The notes below the pieces were generated by a model. That model was not told the DNA's origin. It ran no database searches and saw only the letters and a program-made list of their open reading frames with translations. Positions 24,521 to 32,757 of a stretch of 64,000 bases of DNA are shown piece after piece; position 1 is the first letter of the stretch, and the number at the start of each line of letters is the position of its first letter. Source of the stretch: UBA5239 sp040391785 (GTDB lineage Bacteria; Verrucomicrobiota; Lentisphaeria; Victivallales; Victivallaceae); contig JBEBXH010000016.1 in the NCBI GenBank assembly GCA_040391785.1, positions 18,172 through 82,171 on the forward strand, in the 5' to 3' direction. The position numbers and the translations under genes are program-made.

Positions 24521-24549
24521 AATATAGCATGAAGTACGGAGGGCTTCAA
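24521..24549 (-). promoter_or_regulatory. Candidate antiporter promoter lying upstream of a terminator
   Basis: On the minus strand TTGAAG (24544-24549) and TATATT (24521-24526) are 17 bases apart. A transcript from here would pass the terminator at 24447-24471 before reaching the antiporter start at 24392, giving a leader of about 120 bases that could be conditionally terminated. Confidence 0.35.
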
Positions 24550-24553
24550 GATT

Positions 24554-25654
<1,101 letters not shown>

Positions 25655-25691
25655 AATATCTTCCCTGTATTTTTAATTCGTAATTCGTAAT

Positions 25692-26531
25692 TTATCCCTT
25701 GACGCCGCCGAGCATAATGCCCTTGACCAGACGCTTCTGCATGAAGATGAACACCAGAATCATCGGGATCACGCTCATGGCCACCGCGGCCATCAGCAAG
25801 TTGGTCTGCTGCCCCTGCGAGCTGTCAAATGCCAGCATACCGATCGGCAGCGTGAATTTATCCGTGCTTTTCATCAAAACCAACGGCCAGAACATGGTGT
25901 TGTAATTGCCCATGAAGGTGAAGATGGTCAGCGTGACGATGGCCGGGCGCGAGAGCGGCAGGATCACGTCCCAGTACAGCTGCCATTTGCTGGCGCCGTC
26001 GATCTCGGCGGCTTCGTCGAGCGAGGCCGGGATATTCATCATGAACTGGCGCATCAGGAAGGTGCCGAACGCGCTGAACGCCGCCGGCAGGATCAGCCCC
26101 GGATAGGAGTCGACCAGGCCGAATTTGATCATGTTCTGATAGTTCGGGATCATCATCACGAGGCCCGGCAGCATCATGGTGCCGAGGTACATCAGGAAAA
26201 CCAGATCACGGCCCTTCCATTTGAGGCGGGAAAAGCTGAACGCCGCGAGGCTGCTGGTGAAGACCTGCAAAAAGGTCACCCAGGCCGCCACGAAAATACT
26301 GTTCCAGTACCAGCGGCCGAACATAATACCCCGGATATTGAACACGTCGGCGTAGTTTTTCCATTGAAAGACCTTCGGCAGCCAGGCGTCCTCGCCGATT
26401 TCGGCCAGAGTTTTCAAGCTGGCGAGAATCATCCAGGTGAAAGGCAGCACCATGGACAGTGCCACGACGGCCAGCACGATATTCAAAAGCAGCATTTTGG
26501 CTGTTTTGCTGAAAATATATTGTTTCATCAT
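25692..26531 (-). CDS. Carbohydrate ABC transporter permease, MalG type
   Basis: The 279-residue protein has six predicted membrane helices and the permease EAA loop EAAEIDGASKWQLYWDVILP, which docks on the ATPase. It ends with the family-typical MQKRLVKGIMLGGVKG. AAGGAGAT precedes the start. It lies 12 bases after the MalF-type gene and 37 bases before the ATPase gene. The length is normal, unlike its partner. Confidence 0.95.
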   Translation of the reverse strand: MMKQYIFSKTAKMLLLNIVLAVVALSMVLPFTWMILASLKTLAEIGEDAWLPKVFQWKNYADVFNIRGIMFGRWYWNSIFVAAWVTFLQVFTSSLAAFSFSRLKWKGRDLVFLMYLGTMMLPGLVMMIPNYQNMIKFGLVDSYPGLILPAAFSAFGTFLMRQFMMNIPASLDEAAEIDGASKWQLYWDVILPLSRPAIVTLTIFTFMGNYNTMFWPLVLMKSTDKFTLPIGMLAFDSSQGQQTNLLMAAVAMSVIPMILVFIFMQKRLVKGIMLGGVKG

Positions 26532-26543
26532 GATCGTATCTCC

Positions 26544-28016
26544 TTACTCGTTGGTGTAGCGGTTGCCGAATTTCCAGTTAAAGAGCGTCACCAGGAACAC
26601 CATCGCAAAGAGAGTCCATGATACCGCCGAAGCGTAGCCGAGGCGTCCGGTCGAGAAACCCTCGGTATAAATATAGTAGCTCAAGGTCGTGGTGGCTCCG
26701 GCCGGACCGCCGTTGGTCATGGCCTTGGCCATTTCGAAACCGCCCTGCAGCCCACCGATGATCGCCATGACCAGGATGAAGAACGTGATGTTGGAGAGCT
26801 GCGGCCAGGTAATGTTCCAGAAGCGCTGCCACGGGCTGGCGCCGTCGATGTCCGCCGCCTCATAAAGTTCCTGCGATACGCCGGAGAGGCCGGCCAGGTA
26901 CAGCAGCATGTTATTCGAACCGATCGAGCCCCAGAAGCCCATCAGCATCAGCGCGGGCTTGGCCCAGTTGGAGTCGGCGTGCCACTTGGGCGGGTTCAGT
27001 CCGGCCAGGGCCTGCGCCGGCAGGTCCCAGATCACATTGCTGAAGCCTACCAGGACCAGCGCCAGCACCAGCACCGTACCGCTGATGATGACCGCGTCCG
27101 ACATCCCGTAATCCAGTACGCAGCGGTATTTGCGTCCGCGAATCACGAATACGAGTGTGGCAAGGAACGCCGCCGCCAGCACTGCCAGTGCCACGTAGCG
27201 CAGGCTTCCGCACCACAGTGAAGTCAGGATCAGCGCCACGCCCAGGATCGCCATGCTGATCGCCAGACTGATGGTACCGCAGTCGCCATCCAGCCAATGC
27301 TTGATTTTGCGTCCGAAACTGAACGCAAGCAGCAGAATCGCGATGATGACCAGTGTGTAGGAAATCGCATGTGCGGCGGTATCCGGCATTGCTGCCAGTT
27401 TCGGTGAAATTGCGTCCAGCATCGGACGCAAGGCGTTATTGATCGGGCCGTTTTCCGGGCTGTACAGTTTTTTCCAGAGAATGTAAGTGCTGACCCCCGC
27501 CGTGAAGTGCGGGAAATAGAACAGCGTACGGTAAACCGTCTGGCCGCCGGTGCAGCCGATGATCAGGATCACGCCGAGCAGCCCGCTGATCAGCATCATC
27601 GTGGCGGTCGCATGCATGCCGGCCATCATCAGCGCGCTGAGCGAAACGATCAGCACGACCGTGGTCAGGCAGATTCCCCAGATCCGCTTCGAACCGCCCT
27701 TGAAGTCGTTGTTCAACAGCATCGCCGCGAACAAACTGCCGGCGATTCCGAACGGAATTCCCATCATCAGGAACAGCGTATTGCCGAGGTATTTGCCGAA
27801 GTCCGGGTCGGTGAACAGTTTGATGAAGTTGTCGAACCAGACAAACCGGACGGTATTGTCCTTGAACATGTTGTGCATTTCCAGGCTCCAGTCCGTGAAG
27901 GCCATGATCAAACTGATGACCAGCGGCACGGCGGTAAACGCCAGGAACCCCAGAATGTTCGGCAGGAGGAACCCCAACCCGGTTGCGACTTCGCGAATTT
28001 CTTTCTTGCTGCTCAT
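26544..28016 (-). CDS. Carbohydrate ABC transporter permease, MalF type, with two large insertions
   Basis: The N-terminal helix and ends are typical of sugar permeases: GFLLPNILGFLAFTAVPL at the start, TVYRTLFYFPHF, and the EAA loop ELYEAADIDGASPWQRFWNI near residue 385. The protein is 490 residues against about 290-310 for most relatives. An extra stretch of about 50 residues with one or two membrane helices lies near 107-160. A second of about 130-150 residues with four or so helices lies near 205-340, just before WAKPALMLMGFWGSIG. Frame and codon use are continuous, so this is not a frameshift artefact. The insertions may alter docking of the oversized binding protein. Confidence 0.9.
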   Translation of the reverse strand: MSSKKEIREVATGLGFLLPNILGFLAFTAVPLVISLIMAFTDWSLEMHNMFKDNTVRFVWFDNFIKLFTDPDFGKYLGNTLFLMMGIPFGIAGSLFAAMLLNNDFKGGSKRIWGICLTTVVLIVSLSALMMAGMHATATMMLISGLLGVILIIGCTGGQTVYRTLFYFPHFTAGVSTYILWKKLYSPENGPINNALRPMLDAISPKLAAMPDTAAHAISYTLVIIAILLLAFSFGRKIKHWLDGDCGTISLAISMAILGVALILTSLWCGSLRYVALAVLAAAFLATLVFVIRGRKYRCVLDYGMSDAVIISGTVLVLALVLVGFSNVIWDLPAQALAGLNPPKWHADSNWAKPALMLMGFWGSIGSNNMLLYLAGLSGVSQELYEAADIDGASPWQRFWNITWPQLSNITFFILVMAIIGGLQGGFEMAKAMTNGGPAGATTTLSYYIYTEGFSTGRLGYASAVSWTLFAMVFLVTLFNWKFGNRYTNE

Positions 28017-28022
28017 GTTCTC

Positions 28023-29747
28023 TTACTCCTCCAACATGCCCTGGGCCCGATAATATCCCAGATAAAATGGATTTTTAATTAATTTGGCCGGTATCTTTTT
28101 CCCCTGGGCCTTGCATTCATCGATAATTTTCTGGTTGGCCATGTCGGCTTCCCACTGTACACGCAGGTCGTCGTTCGTCTTGAGCGTGTCCTCGATCCCC
28201 GTGTTATAACGCAGCTCGGCCTCGGCCAAAGCAGCCTCCACGGTGACGTCGTTGCTGAAGTATTTGCTCATTACATAATTGGTCCAGTTGGTACCCAGAA
28301 TATTGAAATAAGGCGAAATCGAATTGGAATAAGAAGTTTCCATGGCCCATCTCAGTTCGGCGGAGTGGACATTGCCTTCGTTCGGGCGCGGACTCAGGTA
28401 TTTCGGGTTGCCGATGGCATAGCTCGGGTTCGGCGGCAGGCCGTCGGCACCCTCGATGATATAGTCGTTGTATTCTTTGTCGGCCAGGAATTCCATGAAA
28501 AGCTGAGTGTATTTCTTGTTCTGGCTGCCTTTGTAGACGATTGTCGAGCGGGCGGAAACGATCATATTCTTGAAGTCCCACATCGGGTACTGGGTGGACC
28601 AGACATTGATCGGAGTTTCCAGCTCGCGGAAGCGGATCAGGGCGAAACGTCCGGTGATGACCATGGCCAGTTTGCCGTTGATGAACTGCGAGAAGGTGGC
28701 GCCGCCGTAGCCGCCGGCCTCATTGGCGGATGCGACATCGGCCGCGGTCGGGAAGAGACGGTCCTCGTAGGTCCACTTGTAAAACAACTCAAGCGCCTTT
28801 TTGGTCGCCGGGTTGTTGATGTTCGACCGGGTCATGGTTTCATTATAAAAATCCTGTCCCATACTGCGGGTCATGCACAGCAAAAAGGGATCTTTGCCGG
28901 TGATCGCTTCACCGAAGAAGTTCCGCGGCTTGGGGTTATCCGCGTTGGCGCGCTTCACGTATTCCTTGGCATAGGCCTCGAAGGTCTCGGGCGTCCATTC
29001 TTCCGGCGGAGTAGGCATGCCGTATTTTTTCAGCGTATCGAGATTAAACCACATATTGAAAACGTTGCCGTTGCACAGATAAGCATACTGGCGGCCGTTG
29101 AAAACGAGCAGGCCGTTCAGCCCCGGGTAGGTATGGGCCATGTCGTATTTGCCCTCGGCGGCGTGGGGCGTCAGGTCTTCGGCCACGCCCATCGAATGGA
29201 AAAAGCGCGTCACTTCGTAAACGTCGATAATATCGCCGCCGACCCCGGATACCGCGTGGATCATCGAGGTCTGCGTGCTGCTCTGGTCCAAACGCAGTTC
29301 CGCGGCGGGCTTTTTGACCTCGAGCTTGATATTGCCGTCGCCGTCTCTGGTGAAGCTGGCATGGCCGCTCCGGTTGTTAATCAGCACAATGTTGCCATCA
29401 TCCATCCGGACCGGCTGGACTTTGTAATCCTCTTCCCTGGCATCTTTTTCTTTGCGCAACTCGATACTGCCATTCGCCGTTTTCACGAGCCGGCTATTGC
29501 CTTCTTTGTCCTTGAAGTCTTTTGCGGTTTTAATGTCTTTCTCTTTGACTGTCTCCACACTCATGATAAAGTGTCCTTTTTTGATCAGCCAGTTATGAAA
29601 AAGGTCAATCTGCTCGAACCGCTGCGGATTGGAGTCGCTTTTCCAATACATGATCGGTACATCTTCCTGCATAGCCGGCTGTGAGAGCCAGGTATAGGCC
29701 GAGGCCGCAGCCAATACCAGGACTATCAACGCGAAAAGTTTCTTCAT
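28023..29747 (-). CDS. Extracellular solute-binding protein of the sugar ABC importer
   Basis: A membrane-anchor or signal segment (about 4-20) has no lipobox cysteine. The family 1 sugar-binding-protein pattern follows: MYWKSDSNPQRFEQI, then NGLLVFNGRQYAYLCNGNVFNMWFNLDTLKKYG and TPETFEAYAKEY in the central part. At 574 residues it is about 150 longer than usual. The extra material includes a charged segment near 60-150, where a duplicated beta pattern (RLVKTANGSIELRK, NIVLINNRSGHA, DGNIKLEVKK) is seen. The gene lies six bases before the MalF-type gene and overlaps the GntR gene by four bases. The bound sugar is unknown. Confidence 0.88.
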   Translation of the reverse strand: MKKLFALIVLVLAAASAYTWLSQPAMQEDVPIMYWKSDSNPQRFEQIDLFHNWLIKKGHFIMSVETVKEKDIKTAKDFKDKEGNSRLVKTANGSIELRKEKDAREEDYKVQPVRMDDGNIVLINNRSGHASFTRDGDGNIKLEVKKPAAELRLDQSSTQTSMIHAVSGVGGDIIDVYEVTRFFHSMGVAEDLTPHAAEGKYDMAHTYPGLNGLLVFNGRQYAYLCNGNVFNMWFNLDTLKKYGMPTPPEEWTPETFEAYAKEYVKRANADNPKPRNFFGEAITGKDPFLLCMTRSMGQDFYNETMTRSNINNPATKKALELFYKWTYEDRLFPTAADVASANEAGGYGGATFSQFINGKLAMVITGRFALIRFRELETPINVWSTQYPMWDFKNMIVSARSTIVYKGSQNKKYTQLFMEFLADKEYNDYIIEGADGLPPNPSYAIGNPKYLSPRPNEGNVHSAELRWAMETSYSNSISPYFNILGTNWTNYVMSKYFSNDVTVEAALAEAELRYNTGIEDTLKTNDDLRVQWEADMANQKIIDECKAQGKKIPAKLIKNPFYLGYYRAQGMLEE

Positions 29748-30817
29748 CGGAGACTCTCCCTTTGAATCAGTTCCCCCGGGTATAATTTACTGGGAACCGA
29801 TTTGGTTTTTCTTATAATCATATCGATCGAATCAATACCCATCCGGGCTGAATCACAAAGCAAAGCAGTAATGGTCGGGTTCGAAAAACGCGCGAAAGTG
29901 GCGTCTTCGCAACCAATGATGGACATGTCTTCCGGCACGCGGAACCCGGAGCGCTGCAGGAGCCCCAGCGCCGCGATCGCCCCGTCCATACTGTCGAAAA
30001 ACAGCCCCGTCACCTTATGGCCGCGGAGCTTGCCCAGCGAACTGCTGATGATCCGCACCGCGGCCTCCAGCGAGCTCTCCCAGGACCTGATGGAATCGGA
30101 CAGATAGAGGCACTCGACGACATTCGCCCGGCAGGCGTCCTGCATCCCCTGCAAACGCAGCTGATTCATGTCGCTCTCCGGCTCGTTGCGCACAAAAGCG
30201 ATACTCCGGTGCCCGCGCTCGATAAAAGACTCCGCCGCCAGCTTCCCCATCTGGTAAGCATCCGGCTGCAGCACCATGACCCGGGGCGACAAATTGGTAT
30301 AGCTAAAAATGCAGTCCTGCAATACCACCGGCATTTTCAGTTTATTCAGGAACTCGATCATTTCATTATTGTAGCGGTCGGCGCCGGTGGCCAGGACCAT
30401 GCCGCAAATCTTGTTTTCCTTCATGACGTCGGAAATCAGCTCCATCAGATTGGTATTCTGCTGGATACGGCAGATGATCAGGTCGACGTTCTGCTGCAGC
30501 GCGTAAATATTCAGCGCGTGTTCCTTGCGCCACAGGTTTTCGGAAAAATAATCGACGGTGACATACAGGATCTTCTGCTGATCGCTGTTGCCGGGGTGGT
30601 TCTCGTGTTTCTTCACCTTGCCGGCGGCCACGATGCCGATGCCGGGGCGGCAATCGACGATGCCGTCGCTCTGCAGATCATGGACCGCCCGCATCACCGG
30701 CGATTGCGAAGCGTCGAACATCCGCATCAATTCCCGGACGGTAGGCATCCGGGTATGGGCACGCGAATCGAGCGCCTGCTTTTTCAAGTATTCCTTGATC
30801 TGATCGTATTTAGACAT
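29744..30817 (-). CDS. GntR-family regulator with LacI-type ligand domain (AraR-like)
   Basis: Residues 1-70 form the winged helix (TRMPTVRELMRMFDASQSPV, then MRAVHDLQSDGIV), shorter at the start than usual. Residues 80-357 form a periplasmic-binding-protein-like sugar domain with ILYVTVDYFSENLW, AAESFIERGHRSIAFVRNEP, GLFFDSMDGAIAAL and EDMSIIGCEDATFARFSNP. This is the domain plan of AraR. It heads the ABC importer operon and overlaps the binding-protein gene by four bases. A promoter with a palindrome at the start site precedes it, so autoregulated sugar-responsive control is likely. The effector is not known. Confidence 0.9.
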   Translation of the reverse strand: MSKYDQIKEYLKKQALDSRAHTRMPTVRELMRMFDASQSPVMRAVHDLQSDGIVDCRPGIGIVAAGKVKKHENHPGNSDQQKILYVTVDYFSENLWRKEHALNIYALQQNVDLIICRIQQNTNLMELISDVMKENKICGMVLATGADRYNNEMIEFLNKLKMPVVLQDCIFSYTNLSPRVMVLQPDAYQMGKLAAESFIERGHRSIAFVRNEPESDMNQLRLQGMQDACRANVVECLYLSDSIRSWESSLEAAVRIISSSLGKLRGHKVTGLFFDSMDGAIAALGLLQRSGFRVPEDMSIIGCEDATFARFSNPTITALLCDSARMGIDSIDMIIRKTKSVPSKLYPGELIQRESLR

Positions 30818-30844
30818 CGAACCTTAATCTTTTTTGTGTAGTAC

Positions 30845-30883
30845 TGTATTAATACATAATACCTCAAAATTCGAAAAAATCAA
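30845..30883 (-). promoter_or_regulatory. Promoter and palindromic operator of the GntR/ABC operon
   Basis: On the minus strand TTGATT (30878-30883) and TATTAT (30856-30861) are 16 bases apart. The palindrome TGTATTAATACA (30845-30856) touches the -10 box and covers the predicted start. It is 28 bases from the GntR start codon, the same layout as the LacI operon promoter. Confidence 0.65.
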
Positions 30884-31020
30884 TACACGAATTCAAGAAA
30901 TATTAAAAATTTGTCATATTGAACTCACAAACCATAAATTAGACAATTTCCACAAATTTACGCACAGGTCCGTATCGGTTTTTCAATTGTAAAAAGATCG
31001 TCATAAGATCAATTCCGCAT

Positions 31021-31048
31021 TTGCATATCATGGCTGACGGCATAAAAT
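31021..31048 (+). promoter_or_regulatory. Candidate promoter of the lipoprotein/radical SAM operon
   Basis: TTGCAT and TAAAAT are 16 bases apart and end 26 bases before the start at 31075. The AT-rich remainder of the 257-base gap back to the GntR gene holds that operon's divergent promoter and no reading frame. Confidence 0.5.
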
Positions 31049-31074
31049 AACACTATGCACAGGAGCCCGGTCAT

Positions 31075-31377
31075 ATGAAATTCAAACTACACAAATCCGA
31101 CAAAAGCAAACAAGCCGCCATCCGGAAAGCGGTCCAATGCGGACTGCCGCTGGCGGGATTACTCGCCTCCGCCGCCATTTCCGCCGGCTGCAGCGAAAAA
31201 ACGCCCGAGAAAATCATTACGATGGGTGAAATCCAGGCGACGGAAAACCGGCAACATATAAGAGGCGATATCGGACCGGTTGAACCCGTCCCGCCCGTAC
31301 CTCAAAACGCGAACCAGCCCAATGAAAAAGATTCGCTCATGACACGCGGCAAACCTGCGCCGCCGAATAACAAATGA
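31075..31377 (+). CDS. Small lipoprotein, first paralogue of the radical SAM cassette
   Basis: This 100-residue protein has an unusually long, highly charged leader (about 22 residues, MKFKLHKSDKSKQAAIRKAV), a short hydrophobic stretch and a lipobox ending ISAGC with Cys39. The mature part has the motif NRQHIRGDIGPV (58-69), is rich in Pro and Asn, and ends NEKDSLMTRGKPAPPNNK. Its leader, the RQxIxGDIxPV motif and the NEKD tail are shared with the next gene, so the two arose by duplication. CAGGAG precedes the start. Function unknown. Being first in an operon with a radical SAM enzyme, it is a candidate substrate for modification. Confidence 0.7.
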   Translation: MKFKLHKSDKSKQAAIRKAVQCGLPLAGLLASAAISAGCSEKTPEKIITMGEIQATENRQHIRGDIGPVEPVPPVPQNANQPNEKDSLMTRGKPAPPNNK

Positions 31378-31390
31378 AGAGGGCGGAAAT

Positions 31391-31906
31391 ATGAAATTCA
31401 AACTGCGCAAAACCGATAAGAATAAACAGGCCACGATCCGGCAAACAATCCAGCGCGGACTCCCGTTGGCAAGCCTGCTTGCCTCCGCCGCCTTTTCCGC
31501 TGGCTGCAGTGAAAAATCGACTACGCGCCTCGCAGGCAAAATACCGCCGCCGGAAAGCAGGCAATATATAGACGGCGATATCATCCCCGTACCGACGGAG
31601 CCCGCCCCGGAAGCCGTTAGGATCAGAAAAGTTGCCGGGATGTTACCGGCTCGACCACAGGAGATACAACTGCCGGAGAAAACGGAAACCTATACTGTAA
31701 AATCCGGCGACACGCTTCACCGGATTGCTAAAAACAACGGGGTTTCTGTCGAGGTTTTGAAAGCACTGAATAATTTCACTGGTGAACAAGCCAACAAACT
31801 CACCGTCGGGCAGGACATTATCGTACCGCAAAAAGACAACCGGAGCAATGAGAAAGATACTCCATTACCCATGCTCGGCGCCCCCAGGCCGGTGGAACCG
31901 AAATAA
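31391..31906 (+). CDS. LysM-domain lipoprotein, second paralogue of the radical SAM cassette
   Basis: The leader and lipobox (FSAGC, Cys39) are nearly identical to the preceding protein, and the SRQYIDGDIIPV motif lies at 56-67. Residues about 100-147 form a LysM domain (YTVKSGDTLHRIAKNNGVSV, then NKLTVGQDIIVP) that would bind peptidoglycan or chitin-like glycan. The tail SNEKDTPLPMLGAPRPVEPK aligns with the end of the first paralogue, so the LysM domain appears inserted between shared ends. The 171-residue protein is probably anchored in a membrane with the LysM part touching the cell wall. The stop shares its last base with the radical SAM start (TAATG). Confidence 0.82.
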   Translation: MKFKLRKTDKNKQATIRQTIQRGLPLASLLASAAFSAGCSEKSTTRLAGKIPPPESRQYIDGDIIPVPTEPAPEAVRIRKVAGMLPARPQEIQLPEKTETYTVKSGDTLHRIAKNNGVSVEVLKALNNFTGEQANKLTVGQDIIVPQKDNRSNEKDTPLPMLGAPRPVEPK

Positions 31907-32751
31907 TGCCCGGCGTACCGCGTCATCTGATTTTTGAAATAACCCGGAAATGCAATTATGCATGTCCATTCTGCTATTGTGTCTGGCACGAATTTCCGGA
32001 ATTGGCCAAACGCGGCCTCTCAACGGCGGAGTGGAAAGAGATCATCAAGATGTCTCTCGAGAACGGCGCCGAAGACATTCTGTTCACCGGGGGCGAGGCA
32101 CTGCTGCGGCCGGATGCCCTGGAACTGGTTGAATATACCCGAAAACTGGCCCCCGGCTGCCAATTGGCCCTCTTTACCAACGGTTCCCGCATGACGGAAG
32201 ATCTGCTGAAACGTTTCCGGAAGTTGAAGGTGCGTCTCTGTACCAGTTTGCCCGGGTTGAAAACTTATGGTGAAATGACCGGAACCCGCCGTAATTACAC
32301 CCGGACGCTGGAATTCATCACCCGTGCCCGGGAACTGCGCTGGCCGCTGGATGTCAGCCTGACCGCGACCGCTGCCAACCGACACGAATTCGTGGAAATG
32401 TTCGTTTCGGTGGTTTTGTCGGGGGCCGCTTCCATTCAGGCCGGAGCCATGATGCTGGAGGGGCGCGCCCGCCACCTTACGGAACAGGCCCTGTCCAAAG
32501 CCGCCTGGGAAGAGCTCAAAAGTCAAATCCGGTCCCTTCCGAACTGCCGCACGTCTTATCACTTTTGCGATGAGATCATCTGCGAATGCCGGGAGCAGCC
32601 CGCCGACTATCTCGCCGCTTTCGCTCTCAACAATCCCCCGTGCCCCGCGGGCCGGGGCTTCGGGGTGATCGGCCCGTCGGGCTACTTCCGCTCCTGCCTG
32701 CATACCGTGGAAAACCTCTGCCGCTGGCGGGATTTGCCCGACATGCCTTAA
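31906..32751 (+). CDS. Radical SAM protein with partial SPASM/twitch-like C terminus
   Basis: The 281-residue protein has the iron-sulfur motif C16-x3-C20-x2-C23 (RKCNYACPFCYC), the SAM-binding GGE in ILFTGGEALL, and a PqqE/MoaA-like barrel order. The C-terminal part is cysteine-rich; CPAGRGFGVIGPSGYFRSC resembles the first half of a SPASM domain. The protein stops about 15 residues later, where SPASM enzymes usually continue to a second cluster. SPASM enzymes commonly modify peptides or proteins. Translational coupling to two small lipoproteins suggests they, or a wall component near them, are the target. No recognised peptide-precursor family was seen, so the substrate is inference. Confidence 0.85.
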   Translation: MPGVPRHLIFEITRKCNYACPFCYCVWHEFPELAKRGLSTAEWKEIIKMSLENGAEDILFTGGEALLRPDALELVEYTRKLAPGCQLALFTNGSRMTEDLLKRFRKLKVRLCTSLPGLKTYGEMTGTRRNYTRTLEFITRARELRWPLDVSLTATAANRHEFVEMFVSVVLSGAASIQAGAMMLEGRARHLTEQALSKAAWEELKSQIRSLPNCRTSYHFCDEIICECREQPADYLAAFALNNPPCPAGRGFGVIGPSGYFRSCLHTVENLCRWRDLPDMP

Positions 32752-32757
32752 CCGCGG

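Noticed and set aside
24400..24550. c-di-AMP (ydaO) riboswitch in the antiporter leader
   Set aside because: The context is suggestive, but conserved ydaO sequence elements were not found; only a promoter and terminator are supported.
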